A stretch of DNA of 64,000 nt from an uncultured Bryobacteraceae bacterium. Its GTDB lineage: Bacteria; Acidobacteriota; Terriglobia; Bryobacterales; Bryobacteraceae. Position 1 is the first letter of the stretch; the number at the start of each line of letters is the position of its first letter. The notes under the pieces were generated by a model. That model ran no database searches. It was not told the origin of the DNA and saw nothing but the letters and a program-made list of their open reading frames with translations. The stretch lies in NCBI GenBank assembly GCA_938027685.1, contig CALJAM010000008.1, forward strand, positions 62,001 to 126,000. The letters are read 5' to 3'. Of this stretch, positions 16,581 through 26,053 are shown piece by piece. Position numbers and translations under genes: made by a program.

Positions 16581-17009
16581 ATGCGGCGGATGCTGAGGTT
16601 GGCCGACGAGTTGCGGCATTGGGCGAGGTTGCAGCGCTGTCTGCCGACCGAGGCCGCAGGCCGACGGGGCGAGGATCTGGCGCACCGTTTCCTGGAAGGG
16701 CGGGGCATGAAGGTCGTGGCGAGGAACTATCGGACGCTTTCGGGCTCCGGCGAGGTCGACCTGGTCGCCTGGGACGGCGACACGCTGGTGATGGTCGAAG
16801 TCAAGTGCCGCAGTACGGACGAGATTTCGGCGCCGGAGCGCAACATCGACCCGGAAAAGATCCGGCGGATGGCGCGGGCCGCGCGCGACTATGCCCGGCG
16901 GGCGTCCGTGCCGTGGGACCGGGTACGCTTCGATGTGGTCAGCGTGGTGCTCGCGGAACCGCCCGTCGTCCGGCACTGGCGTGATGCCTTCCCGGTAAAG
17001 ACGCTATAA
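16581..17009 (+). CDS. YraN/UPF0102 family nuclease-like protein
   Basis: A 142-residue protein of the YraN family with a restriction-endonuclease-like fold: GRRGEDLAHRFLEGRGMKVV, then SGSGEVDLVAWDGDTLVMVEVK gives the E-D-E-x-K set expected of this fold. Family members are conserved in bacteria and often lie near rnhB; their role is unproven. ATG 16581 is chosen; GTG 16578 is adjacent. The galT -10 sequence overlaps its stop codon. Confidence 0.87.
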   Translation: MRRMLRLADELRHWARLQRCLPTEAAGRRGEDLAHRFLEGRGMKVVARNYRTLSGSGEVDLVAWDGDTLVMVEVKCRSTDEISAPERNIDPEKIRRMARAARDYARRASVPWDRVRFDVVSVVLAEPPVVRHWRDAFPVKTL

Positions 17010-17010
17010 T
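17003..17010 (+). promoter_or_regulatory. -10 element (GCTATAAT) for galT
   Basis: A perfect TATAAT at 17005-17010 preceded by GC, overlapping the yraN stop codon. The -35 hexamer is poor. It predicts a start near 17017 and a ~68-base leader to galT. Confidence 0.55.
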
Positions 17011-17084
17011 GTTGCGGTTCCGCGAATGGCGCGCGGGCCGCATCTGGGAGCGAGCGGCGTGCGCGCCGCCACGGAGTTGGTGCG

Positions 17085-18086
17085 GTGCCCGAATTTCGTA
17101 AGGACCCGATCACCGGCCGCTGGGTGATCATCGCCACGGATCGAGCACGTCGCCCCAGCGATTTCTCCCGCGAGCAGGTCGTGATCCGCGGCAGCCGATA
17201 CTGCCCTTTCTGCCCGGGGCACGAGGAGAAAACGCCGCCGGAGATTCTCGCTTATCGGCAAAGCGGCGGTCCGAACCAGCCGGGCTGGACCCTACGCGTG
17301 GTGCCCAATAAGTTCCCCGCCCTGCGCGTCGAGGGCGACTTCGACCGACAGGGCGAGGGCGTTTACGACCGCATGAACGGGATCGGCGCCCACGAGGTCA
17401 TCATCGAGACGCCCGACCACAACCTGACCCTGGCCGATCTGCCGGAAAAGCGGGTCGAGGACGTCTTCTGGGCCTTCCGTGACCGCATCGTGGATCTGAA
17501 GAAGGACCGCAGGATGCAGTACCTGCTGATCTTCAAGAACCACGGCGAGTCCGCGGGCGCCAGCCTCGAACACACTCACTCGCAGTTGATCGCCCTGCCC
17601 GTCATTCCGCGTCGCGTGCAGGAGGAACTGGAAGGCGCGCGGCGCTACTTCGACTTCAAGGATCGCTGCATCTTCTGCGACATCGTCCGTCAGGAGATCG
17701 ATACGGCCTCGCGCGTGGTGCTCGAGACGCAGTTCTTCCTCGTCACCTGCCCTTTCGCTTCGCGGTTCCCGTTCGAGTTATGGATCCTGCCACGGCGTCA
17801 CCAGTCCCATTTCGAGGAGACCGATCCGCCCACCATGGCGAACCTAGCCTGGGTGATGCGCGTGGTGCTGCGCAAGCTGGATCGCGTGCTCGAGCGGCCT
17901 GCGTACAACTTCATCATTCACACCTCTCCCGTACAGGAGCCGCCCAAGGAGCATTATCATTGGCACATCGAATTGACGCCGCGGCTGACGCGGATTGCGG
18001 GCTTCGAGTGGGGCACGGGTTTTTACATCAATCCCACGCCGCCCGAAGAAGCCGCACGGTTCCTGCGCGAGGCGGGTCTGGGCTGA
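17085..18086 (+). CDS. galT: Galactose-1-phosphate uridylyltransferase
   Basis: A 333-residue GalT of the HIT superfamily, the Leloir-pathway enzyme exchanging UMP between UDP-glucose and galactose-1-phosphate. Evidence: N-terminal KDPITGRWVIIATDRARRP, zinc-binding CPFCPGHE (~40-47) with a second CIFCDIV pair, the active-site histidine set in GASLEHTHSQLIALP (~165-175), and HYHWHIELTPRL near the C-terminus. GTG start at 17085. It supplies activated sugars, which fits the glycan clusters around it. Its 3' end overlaps a possible minus-strand gene by 59 bases. Confidence 0.93.
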   Translation: MPEFRKDPITGRWVIIATDRARRPSDFSREQVVIRGSRYCPFCPGHEEKTPPEILAYRQSGGPNQPGWTLRVVPNKFPALRVEGDFDRQGEGVYDRMNGIGAHEVIIETPDHNLTLADLPEKRVEDVFWAFRDRIVDLKKDRRMQYLLIFKNHGESAGASLEHTHSQLIALPVIPRRVQEELEGARRYFDFKDRCIFCDIVRQEIDTASRVVLETQFFLVTCPFASRFPFELWILPRRHQSHFEETDPPTMANLAWVMRVVLRKLDRVLERPAYNFIIHTSPVQEPPKEHYHWHIELTPRLTRIAGFEWGTGFYINPTPPEEAARFLREAGLG

Positions 18087-18381
18087 AGTGAGCCGCGCCC
18101 TGCTCCAGCCGGCTGCGTGCCGCGCCTGCGACTCCCACCACCTCGACGCCCCGCCGGTCTCTGCGCACCCGCCACGCAGCCCGGCCGTCGTGCTCGATCA
18201 GGAAACGGTCGAGACTCCAACCGCCCTTGGACGTCATGAACAGCCCGCCGTCGCGGCCGAGCACGATCAGATACTCGCAGGGATCGGCGCCCGCCGTCGC
18301 GATATCGAACAGCTCGCGCGTGCGCTCGACCAGGGTCCGTTCCTGCGCTTTGCGGGCCGCGCGTTCGATCCAGAGGCTCAC
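18028..18381 (-). CDS. Hypothetical protein, convergent with galT
   Basis: A 117-residue frame filling the galT-GT gap on the minus strand. GTG 18381 follows AAGGGG; the product opens VSLWIERAARKAQERTL and includes ELFDIATAGADPCEYLIVL, GRDGGLFMTSKGGWSLDRFL and EHDGRAAWRVRR. Its third-codon G+C is high, as expected for a real gene here, and the strand-opposite frame offers no alternative. No family recognised. An in-frame ATG at 18447 exists but would overlap the next gene's start. Moderately likely to be real. Confidence 0.5.
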   Translation of the reverse strand: MSLWIERAARKAQERTLVERTRELFDIATAGADPCEYLIVLGRDGGLFMTSKGGWSLDRFLIEHDGRAAWRVRRDRRGVEVVGVAGAARSRLEQGAAHFSPDPPRAGTVRLLRAAWD

Positions 18382-18433
18382 GAACCCCTTATCGCCCCCG
18401 CGCGCGGGATTTTGAGCGCCCGGTAGAGTTGTC

Positions 18434-19720
18434 GTGGCACTGCGCATCGCCGTTGCGCCGAATGAAGACGGCCTGGGGACGTCGGCTTGGACCGTACGGC
18501 TGGTGAAGGCTCTGGCGCGTGCGGGCAGCGAAACAATTCATAAAATTTACGTTCTCGTTGTCTCCGACCGGCTCGCGGCCTTTCACGCGAGCAAGTACCA
18601 CGGGCTGCCGGTCGAGATCGTCCCGCTCAATGAGGTCCGCCGGCCGATCCGGTTGGTCAAAAGGACCGGGGAAGTGGACGTGCAGGCGACGCTCGAGTCG
18701 TGCCTGCGTGGATACCACGCCTCGCGGGAGGAATACCGGCGCGCGCTGGCCGCCTCCGGGCTGTCGGCGGCGCCGGATCTCTTCGTGGATTTCGGCGTGC
18801 CGCAACTGCTCGCAGCCCTCCGCAGTCAATGCGCGGGGCGCGCCCGTACGCAGCCACGCCCGGTCTGCGTGACCGTCTCCGACCACGCCTGGAGCGACAC
18901 GCTGGGGCGCATGGCGCAGGCGGCGGGTCTGCTCGACGGCGCGATGGAATCAGGACTGGAAAAAATGCGTGCCGACGAAGCGCTCGCCGACTGTGTGTTC
19001 ACGTTTCCGGAACCCTTGACACCGGCCGCGGCCGCCAGATACTGGCGCGAGACGCTCGGCGTTATCGTCCAGCGCCTGCCGGGGGTCTTCGGCGGCCCGG
19101 AAGTGGCGCGTCGCTGGGCCGGCGGGGAGCCGCGTGCCGCGATTCGCCAGAATCTCGGAATCCATGATGACCTTCCCGTGCTGCATCTCACCGGCGGCGG
19201 TACGGCCGTGTGGGATGACTTGCTGGCCGGTCTGCTCGATGATTTCGCAGCGCGGCCCCCGGCTTACCACGTGGTCGTGTTTAGCCCGGCAGAAAGGGCG
19301 CGGCGCGGAGTCCAGCCGTCATGGTCGGGCGCCATCGAGACGGGTCGCGATCGCCGCTCGCCGCGCGTCATTTATCTCGGGGATGTGGCCGGCGAGACGC
19401 ATCACGTGCTCTTCGCGGCCTTCGACGTGGTTTGCACGCGCGCGGGCGGAGGCACGGTGGGCGATGCGCTGGCGTTCGGCGTGCCGTTGGTCTTGGTCGA
19501 AGAAGGCGGGCACCCGCAGGTGGAAGCGATCCGAAAGCGTTGCGTCGAGCTGGGCTTTGCGCGCGGCGTGACGCTGCGAGAGTTCAAGCGTTTGGGCCGC
19601 AGCGTGTTCGAGAAGGCGGACGGCAGCCTGCAGCTTGCTGCGCGCAAGGACGCGGAGATCGGGCGCTACGCGGAAGAGGATCTGGCTCGCCGCCTGATCG
19701 AGGCGGCCGGCAGCCGCTGA
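18434..19720 (+). CDS. GT-B glycosyltransferase, MurG/GT28-like
   Basis: A 428-residue protein with two Rossmann-like halves. The N-terminal half starts with a GLGTSAWTVRLVKAL loop that fits a glycine-rich acceptor site. The C-terminal half has VLHLTGGGTAVWDDLL, then VVCTRAGGGTVGDALAFG and VPLVLVEEGGHPQVEAIR, the nucleotide-sugar-binding region of GT28-like enzymes. The donor and acceptor are unknown. GTG start at 18434. A TAGAGT sequence lies 4 bases before it but too close for a confident leaderless start. Confidence 0.72.
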   Translation: MALRIAVAPNEDGLGTSAWTVRLVKALARAGSETIHKIYVLVVSDRLAAFHASKYHGLPVEIVPLNEVRRPIRLVKRTGEVDVQATLESCLRGYHASREEYRRALAASGLSAAPDLFVDFGVPQLLAALRSQCAGRARTQPRPVCVTVSDHAWSDTLGRMAQAAGLLDGAMESGLEKMRADEALADCVFTFPEPLTPAAAARYWRETLGVIVQRLPGVFGGPEVARRWAGGEPRAAIRQNLGIHDDLPVLHLTGGGTAVWDDLLAGLLDDFAARPPAYHVVVFSPAERARRGVQPSWSGAIETGRDRRSPRVIYLGDVAGETHHVLFAAFDVVCTRAGGGTVGDALAFGVPLVLVEEGGHPQVEAIRKRCVELGFARGVTLREFKRLGRSVFEKADGSLQLAARKDAEIGRYAEEDLARRLIEAAGSR

Positions 19721-19845
19721 GCCGCGGCGCGAGGCAAGTCCTTGGACCCCCTCAGACCGCCGAAATCGAGGAAGTTGGCCCCGCGGCCGCTGAGCCGGGG
19801 CGCGAGCTGACATCCGGCCGCGCAAAGCGATCGGCGAGAAATCCA

Positions 19846-19874
19846 TTGACGCACCTCGAGGCCGGGTGTACGAT
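19846..19874 (+). promoter_or_regulatory. Sigma-70-type promoter of the Oar-like receptor gene
   Basis: TTGACG at 19846-19851, exactly 17 bases, then TACGAT at 19869-19874: the best -35/-10 pair in the window. Transcription would begin near 19881, so the in-frame ATG at 19873, which overlaps the -10, would not be in the mRNA. The next ATG with a strong ribosome site (GAGGAGGAG, then ATG 19908) is in another frame; see findings. Confidence 0.65.
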
Positions 19875-22800
19875 GACCGTGGAGGAGCGCGAGGTCGAGG
19901 AGGAGCCATGGCGAGGGTGTTGTCTGTCTGTGCTCGCCTGCTGTCTGCCTCTGGCAGGACAGGAATTCCGGGCCAGCATCTCCGGCGATGTGACCGATCC
20001 GACGGGCGCCCCCGTGGAGGGCGCGCGCATCGTCGTTACCAGCGTCGAACGCAACACGCAAACCGAGGCAATCACCAACGCGGCCGGCAGGTACCTGGTG
20101 CAGTTCCTGTTGCCCGGTCGTTATGTGCTCACCGCGGAAAAGTCGGGCTTCAAAAAATTTGTCCGGGACGGCATCACGCTCGCCGCCGCCGATCGGCTGG
20201 GGCTTCCCATCCGGCTGGAGCTGGGTGCGCTCACCGAAAGCATCACGGTGACGGGCGAGGCGCCGCTGTTGCAGACCGAGACCTCGTCGCGCACCGCCAC
20301 CATCGAGACGCGCATGATCGACAACATTCCCACCAGCGGGCGGAATCTCTTCCAGTTCCAGTACACGCTGCCGGGCGTGTTGAAAGCGTCCAGTTACTGG
20401 GGCGATTTCGAACTGTACGCATTCGGCAACATCAACGCGGTGATCATCAGCGGCGGGCGGCGCGGCGAAAACGAAACCGTGCTCGACGGCGTCTCCAACA
20501 CGCGCATGGACCGCGGTGTGGCCTTTATGCCCGCCTTACAGGCGGTCCAAGAGTTCACCGTCCTGAGCAATGCTTACGACGCGCAGTACGGCCGCGTGGG
20601 CGGCGGCGTCAACGTCATCAACCTGAAGTCCGGCACCAACGCGCTGCACGGTCAGCTGTTCCACCATCTGGAAAACGAAAAACTCTACGCCAACGTGTGG
20701 GGCGCCAACGCTCTGGGTCTCGGGCGAGTGCCGTTTAAGCAGAACACCTTCGGCTTCGAGGTGGACGGACCGGTCTATGTACCTAAGCTGTTCGACGGGC
20801 GCAACCGGGCCTTTTTCATGCTGGCGCTGGAAGGACTGCGCGAGCGCAATCCGGGCGCCCAGACGCGAACGCTGCCCACAGCCGAACAACTGCGCGGCGA
20901 TTTCTCCGGGCTGCTCAACACGCAAGGACGCCCGGTGACCATCTACGATCCCGCCACGACGCGCCTGGGGCCCGACGGGCGATACGCGCGCGATCCTTTC
21001 CCCGGCAACCGGATTCCGCAGACGCGCATCAATCCGGTCGCAGCCAGAGCGGCCGCGTTCTATCCGCAACCCAATCGGCCGCCTATCGGGCTGGACAATG
21101 CGCTCAACTACGCCCTGATCACGCCCTCCAAGAACGGCTATGACCATTGGATCGGGAAGCTGGATTTGCGCGTCTCCCAGCGCAGCACCGTATCCGGCCG
21201 TTACGGACAGACTCCCTGGAACAACTTTTCCAAGATTGTCTGGGGCAACAACCCCGCCGAACCCAGCGGAGAGGCGCCCTCCACCCGCGTCTCGCGCAAC
21301 TGGGGCGCGGATTGGACGTACACTTTGAACCCTTCCTTGTTGTTCAACCTGCGCGGCGGCCTGGCGCGCTACGAGGGTTTCAGCGGCAACGTGTACGGTC
21401 GCGGCTTCGATCCCCGCCAGCTCGGCTTCCCGGATGCCCTGGTGCGCCAATTCACCACGCTTCAGTTCCCCCGCTTCAACCTGGGACGGTATTCCGAGCT
21501 CGGCGCCACCGTGGTCACCAACTACGAAACGCACGATACCTACAGTCTTCAGCCCAACATGACTTGGGTGCGCGGCCGCCATTCCTTGAGGTACGGCGGC
21601 GAGTTTCGACGGTACAACCGCAACCGCCTCCAGCCCGGATCGGCCAGTGGCGTCTACACCTTCGACAAACGCTGGACACAGGCCGACCCGCTGCGTGCCG
21701 ACGCTCTCTCAGGTGACGAGTTCGCCGGCTTCTTGCTCGGCCACCCCTCCAGCGGGTACGTCGATCGCAATATAGATCCGGCCTATCGTAACCATTACTT
21801 CGCCCTGTACCTGCAGGACGATTGGAAGGCGACGCCGCAGTTGACCATCAACATGGGGTTGCGCTGGGACTACGAGACCCCGGTGGCGGAGCGCTACAAC
21901 CGCATGGTGCGCGGTTTCGCATTCGACCAGCCAAGCCCCCTGAGTGCGCAGGTGCCCGGTTTGAACCTGAGGGGAGGCCTGCTTTACGCGGGCACAAGCG
22001 GCGAGGCCAGGCGCGCGTTTTACCCCGACAAGAACAACTTCCAGCCGCGCATCGGCCTAGCCTGGCAATTTGCGTCGCGATGGGTGCTGCGCGGCGGCTA
22101 CGGCCTCACTTATCTCGGCCAGAGCTCGACCGGGCCGGACACCGGCTTCAGCGCCCGGACAACCCTCGTTGCCTCGACGGACGGCAATCTCACTCCGGCC
22201 GTAACTTTGAGCGACCCCTTCCCCGTGCGGCTGTTCCCGACCGGACTGTTGCAGCCGGTCGGCAGCAGCCTCGGCCTGGCCACCAACCTCGGCCTCGGGG
22301 TGAGCGCTCAGTACCTGGATCGCCCCCTGCCCTACTCGCACCAGTTTTCCCTCGGTTTCCAGCGGGAGCTGCCGTGGGGATTCCTGCTGGATGCTTCCTA
22401 CGTGGGCAACATCACGCGCAAGATCCCGCTGAGCGTGGGGTTGAACTTCATCCCCGCGCAGGAGTTGACCAGGCTGCCGGTATCGGAACGGCCTGCCTAC
22501 TTCACCGCCGCCGTACCCAATCCGATGGCCGGCAAGCTGCCGGGCTCCGGTCTGAACGGGGCCACCGTGCCGCGGCAGCAGCTACTCTACGCCTACCCGC
22601 ATTTCACTTCGGTCACGATCACCGACGTCCCCGTAGGCTCCCAGCGTTACGACTCGCTCCAGATGAAAGCCACGCGGCGCTTCTCCGCCGGTTTGGGCAT
22701 GCAGATCTCCTACACACTCTCCAAGCAGCTGGAGAGGGTCTCGCTGCTCAATGCCCAAGACGCCAGACTCGATGACTTGCTGAAGACCCGCACCGAAAAG

Positions 22801-23388
22801 CGTCTAGTGGAGTTCGATTCCCCGCACACCTTCGTGGTGTTGACGACGTGGGAGCTGCCCGTGGGCCGGGGCAAGGCGCTGGGGGCGAACCTACCTCGGC
22901 TGATCAACGGGATGGTGGGCAACTGGAACCTGAACATCCAGTACACCATGCGCTCCGGGTTGCCCTTCGCCTTCCCCAACGCTGCGCCGCTCGAACCGCG
23001 CAGCGCGAAGTTCACCCACGCGCAGCGCGACGCTCTGGCCGGGCAGAAAGGACGCAGCCAGTTCGACCCGGTGTTCGACGTTTTCTTCGACACCTCGCTG
23101 TTCCCCCACCGCGCCCAGGCGCCTTACACGCTCCGCGATTTCCCCACCCGCTTCCCCGACGTGCGCAGCAAGGCGCTGAACATCTGGGAGATCTCGATCT
23201 CGAAGGACTTCCCGATCCGGGAGCGTTTGCGTTTTCAGTTGCGGGCAGACGCGCAGAACGCCTTCAACTATCCCTGGTTCAGTCGCCTCCAGAGTGCGGA
23301 CGTGACCAACCCGCGGTTCGGCTTTCTGAATCCGTCGCCGAACTCGGAGCCGCGCGAGATCATCCTGGTGGCCAAACTGCTTTTCTGA
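19873..23388 (+). CDS. Oar-like TonB-dependent receptor with carboxypeptidase-regulatory domain (5' end frame problem)
   Basis: The main frame encodes ~1,170 residues. After a signal-like stretch (SVLACCLPLAGQEF) comes a carboxypeptidase-regulatory/CNA-B-like domain (SGDVTDPTGAPVEGARIVV ... GRYLVQFLLPGRYVLTAE), a plug (GEAPLLQTETSSRTATIET ... DNIPTSGRNLFQ), and a long outer-membrane beta-barrel ending in VAKLLF with the C-terminal Phe. Such Oar-type proteins are expanded in Acidobacteria and import large substrates, probably glycans or peptides. In-frame ATG 19873 would give an acidic N-terminus unlike a signal peptide; the better-placed ATG 19908 is out of frame by one base. The coordinates give the open frame; the true start is uncertain. 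Confidence 0.85.
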   Translation: MTVEEREVEEEPWRGCCLSVLACCLPLAGQEFRASISGDVTDPTGAPVEGARIVVTSVERNTQTEAITNAAGRYLVQFLLPGRYVLTAEKSGFKKFVRDGITLAAADRLGLPIRLELGALTESITVTGEAPLLQTETSSRTATIETRMIDNIPTSGRNLFQFQYTLPGVLKASSYWGDFELYAFGNINAVIISGGRRGENETVLDGVSNTRMDRGVAFMPALQAVQEFTVLSNAYDAQYGRVGGGVNVINLKSGTNALHGQLFHHLENEKLYANVWGANALGLGRVPFKQNTFGFEVDGPVYVPKLFDGRNRAFFMLALEGLRERNPGAQTRTLPTAEQLRGDFSGLLNTQGRPVTIYDPATTRLGPDGRYARDPFPGNRIPQTRINPVAARAAAFYPQPNRPPIGLDNALNYALITPSKNGYDHWIGKLDLRVSQRSTVSGRYGQTPWNNFSKIVWGNNPAEPSGEAPSTRVSRNWGADWTYTLNPSLLFNLRGGLARYEGFSGNVYGRGFDPRQLGFPDALVRQFTTLQFPRFNLGRYSELGATVVTNYETHDTYSLQPNMTWVRGRHSLRYGGEFRRYNRNRLQPGSASGVYTFDKRWTQADPLRADALSGDEFAGFLLGHPSSGYVDRNIDPAYRNHYFALYLQDDWKATPQLTINMGLRWDYETPVAERYNRMVRGFAFDQPSPLSAQVPGLNLRGGLLYAGTSGEARRAFYPDKNNFQPRIGLAWQFASRWVLRGGYGLTYLGQSSTGPDTGFSARTTLVASTDGNLTPAVTLSDPFPVRLFPTGLLQPVGSSLGLATNLGLGVSAQYLDRPLPYSHQFSLGFQRELPWGFLLDASYVGNITRKIPLSVGLNFIPAQELTRLPVSERPAYFTAAVPNPMAGKLPGSGLNGATVPRQQLLYAYPHFTSVTITDVPVGSQRYDSLQMKATRRFSAGLGMQISYTLSKQLERVSLLNAQDARLDDLLKTRTEKRLVEFDSPHTFVVLTTWELPVGRGKALGANLPRLINGMVGNWNLNIQYTMRSGLPFAFPNAAPLEPRSAKFTHAQRDALAGQKGRSQFDPVFDVFFDTSLFPHRAQAPYTLRDFPTRFPDVRSKALNIWEISISKDFPIRERLRFQLRADAQNAFNYPWFSRLQSADVTNPRFGFLNPSPNSEPREIILVAKLLF

Positions 23389-23476
23389 CCGTATCGGCTT
23401 TTCCGGGTCGGGCACGGGGCCGCGGCGAACCGCAGCAACGCACGCGGCTCCGCCCCTCGGGCTCGGAGGGGCGGCT

Positions 23477-23484
23477 GCTATGAT
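23477..23484 (+). promoter_or_regulatory. -10 element (GCTATGAT) of the PIG-L gene
   Basis: GCTATGAT ends 11 bases before ATG 23496, so the mRNA leader would be only ~5 bases. No ribosome site fits in it. Confidence 0.5.
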
Positions 23485-23495
23485 GACGATAAACC

Positions 23496-25973
23496 ATGCG
23501 CAGGGGATCTCTGGGCTTTGCACTTTGGCTGTGGCTTGCAGCGGTGGCCGCTGCGCAGCCGGATTGGGCCGGCGCGGCTCGCATACGCTTCGAGCTCGAG
23601 CGGCTGCGCGTGCTGGGCAGCGCGCTCATGATCGCCGCTCATCCGGACGACGAGAACACCGCCTTGCTGGCCTGGCTAGCCCGCGGCCGCAAACTCCGCA
23701 CGGCGTATCTGTCCCTCACCCGCGGCGAAGGCGGGCAGAATCTGATCGGCCCGGAGCAGGGTGACGCCTTGGGCGTCATCCGCACGCAGGAGCTCCTGGC
23801 CGCGCGACGCCTGGACGGCGCGGAACAGTACTTCACCCGCGCTGTGGACTTCGGCTTTTCGAAAACCGCGGAGGAAACGTTGGCGAAATGGGGACGCGAA
23901 CAGATCCTGGCCGATATGGTTTGGCTGATCCGCTCCTTCCGTCCCGACATTGTCATCCTGCGCTTCTCGGGCACGCCGCGCGACGGGCACGGCCATCACC
24001 AGGCCTCGGCTTTGTTGGGGCGCGAGGCCTTCGAGGCCGCAGGCGATCCCTCCCGCTTTGCCGAACAGCTCGCCGACCTCAAGCCCTGGCGACCGCGCCG
24101 TCTCCTGTGGAATGCCTTTGGCGCACCGGGAACGACGGCCATCGAAGTCGACGTCGGCGCCTACGACCCCCTGCTGGGGGCTTCCTTCACGGAGATCGCA
24201 GGGATGAGCCGCAGCATGCACCGCAGCCAGGGCTTCGGGGCGCCGCTGCGACGCGGCAGCGCGCGGAATTCGCTGGTGGTCGTGGCGGGAGAACCCGCCG
24301 CTCGCGATCCCCTGGAAGGCATCGATACATCGTGGCGCAGAGTGCCTGGTGGCGAAGCCGTCGACGAAGCGCTGGCGCAGGCCGTCCGCGACTTCTCTCT
24401 GACCGAGCCCGCACGCGCCGTGCCCGCGCTGGCACGGGCTCGCGCACTCATGCGGGCCATCCGCGACGACTGGGCGGTGCGCAAGCTGCGCGATCTCGAC
24501 GAGACGATCGCCATGTGCGCGGGCCTGTGGCTGGAGGCCGTGGCTGAAAGCCGTTTCGCGTTCCCGGGACAAACCTTGCGCGTGAGGCTGGAGGCGGTCA
24601 ACCGATCCGGCCTGCCCGTGCGCTGGCTGGCCACGATACTGGCCGATCAGCGAGGCAGGCAGTTGGAGGAGAAACCGGAAATCGACCTTCCCGAGAACCA
24701 GCTCCTCGGCCGACAGCTCATCTGGAAGTTCGAAGAGGACGCGGCCTACTCAGGACCGTTCTGGCTCACCGCTCCGCGACGCGGCGAAACTTACGCGATC
24801 GCTCCGCCCGCGTTGAGCGTGAGTCCGGACAACCCGCCCTTGCTCGAAGCGCGATTCCGCCTGGCGGTAGGGCCGGGGGAAATCGAGATCCGGCGGCCGG
24901 TACGATACCGTTACGTGGACCGTGTCCTGGGCGAGCAGACGCGGCGCCTGGAGATGGTCCCGCCGGTGGGGGTGCGGCTCTCCGCACGCACGCTGCTGTT
25001 TCCGGAGGACTCGCCGCGCAGCGTAGAAGTCTTGCTGCAAGCGCAGGATCGCCCGGCTGAGGGCTACGTGGAGCTCGAACTTCCCCCAGGCTGGAAATGC
25101 GACCCCGCGCGGCAGCCGTTCCACATGGGCGAAGCGGGCGCGCGGATGAGCCTGAGCTTCCACATCATGCCGCCTGCACAAGCCGCGACGGGCATTCTGC
25201 GCGCGGTCGCTCGCGTGAACGGTCGCAGCGTCGCGGTGGGCGTCGAGGAGATTGCTTACCCGCACATCGAACCCATCACGTTGCTGCCGCCGGCCGAGGC
25301 TCGGCTCGTGCGAGCCGACGTAAGAGTGTGGGCGCGGCGCGTCGGTTACGTCATGGGGGCAGGCGACGAGGTCCCCGAAGCGCTGCGCCAGATGGGCTGC
25401 GAGGTTACGCTGCTCGGCGAGCAAGACCTCACGCGCGGAGATCTGAGCCGGTTCGACGCGATCGTTACGGGCGTGCGCGCGTACAACGTGCGAGCAGACC
25501 TTCGCGCAAGCCACAGGCGCCTGCTCGACTACGTCGAACGCGGCGGCACACTCGTCGTGCAGTACAACACGCTGGAAGGCGGCCCTGGCGCTCGCCCGCT
25601 GCCCGAACTGGGTCCGTACCCGTTTCGCGTCGGACGGGAGCGCGTCACGGTCGAGGAAGCACCCGTCGCGTTCCCCCATCCGGAGCATCCCTTGCTGCAC
25701 ACGCCCAACCGCATCACGACCGCGGACTTCGAAGGCTGGATTCAGGAGCGGGGGCTGTACTTTGCTTCCGAGTGGGACCCTCGCTACCAGCCGCTGTTCG
25801 TCTCTCAGGATCCGGGGGAACGACCGCTGCCCGGCGGGACCCTCGTGGCCCGATACGGGCGAGGCGTGTACGTCTTTACGGCCTGGGCCTGGTTCCGCCA
25901 GTTGCCCGCCGGGGTGCCGGGAGCCTATCGTGTCTTCGCCAACCTGATCAGCGCGTCAAAAAGCTGGAAGTAA
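23496..25973 (+). CDS. Secreted PIG-L family deacetylase, large form
   Basis: An 825-residue protein: signal peptide (LGFALWLWLAAVAAAQPDW), then a LmbE/PIG-L N-acetylglucosaminyl-deacetylase domain (~35-260) with the metal site AAHPDDEN and the downstream HGHHQASALLGREAF. The remaining ~550 residues contain beta-rich segments and a late alpha/beta domain (FDAIVTGVRAYNVRADLRA ... GTLVVQYNTLEGG) of the kind seen in other long PIG-L proteins. It likely deacetylates amino sugars outside the cytoplasm. It follows the Oar-like receptor by about 100 bases and may process what that receptor imports. Confidence 0.87.
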   Translation: MRRGSLGFALWLWLAAVAAAQPDWAGAARIRFELERLRVLGSALMIAAHPDDENTALLAWLARGRKLRTAYLSLTRGEGGQNLIGPEQGDALGVIRTQELLAARRLDGAEQYFTRAVDFGFSKTAEETLAKWGREQILADMVWLIRSFRPDIVILRFSGTPRDGHGHHQASALLGREAFEAAGDPSRFAEQLADLKPWRPRRLLWNAFGAPGTTAIEVDVGAYDPLLGASFTEIAGMSRSMHRSQGFGAPLRRGSARNSLVVVAGEPAARDPLEGIDTSWRRVPGGEAVDEALAQAVRDFSLTEPARAVPALARARALMRAIRDDWAVRKLRDLDETIAMCAGLWLEAVAESRFAFPGQTLRVRLEAVNRSGLPVRWLATILADQRGRQLEEKPEIDLPENQLLGRQLIWKFEEDAAYSGPFWLTAPRRGETYAIAPPALSVSPDNPPLLEARFRLAVGPGEIEIRRPVRYRYVDRVLGEQTRRLEMVPPVGVRLSARTLLFPEDSPRSVEVLLQAQDRPAEGYVELELPPGWKCDPARQPFHMGEAGARMSLSFHIMPPAQAATGILRAVARVNGRSVAVGVEEIAYPHIEPITLLPPAEARLVRADVRVWARRVGYVMGAGDEVPEALRQMGCEVTLLGEQDLTRGDLSRFDAIVTGVRAYNVRADLRASHRRLLDYVERGGTLVVQYNTLEGGPGARPLPELGPYPFRVGRERVTVEEAPVAFPHPEHPLLHTPNRITTADFEGWIQERGLYFASEWDPRYQPLFVSQDPGERPLPGGTLVARYGRGVYVFTAWAWFRQLPAGVPGAYRVFANLISASKSWK

Positions 25974-26036
25974 CCGATCCTACAGCGGCTCGCATCGCGA
26001 AGTAAAAAGGGCTGCTTAGGCCCCGAAAAGCTGCAT

Positions 26037-26042
26037 TATACT
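26037..26042 (+). promoter_or_regulatory. -10 element (TATACT) of the first GT4 gene
   Basis: TATACT ends 11 bases before ATG 26054, with an AT-rich spacer (GTAAACAATTC). It predicts a ~5-base leader. No Shine-Dalgarno is present. Confidence 0.5.
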
Positions 26043-26053
26043 GTAAACAATTC

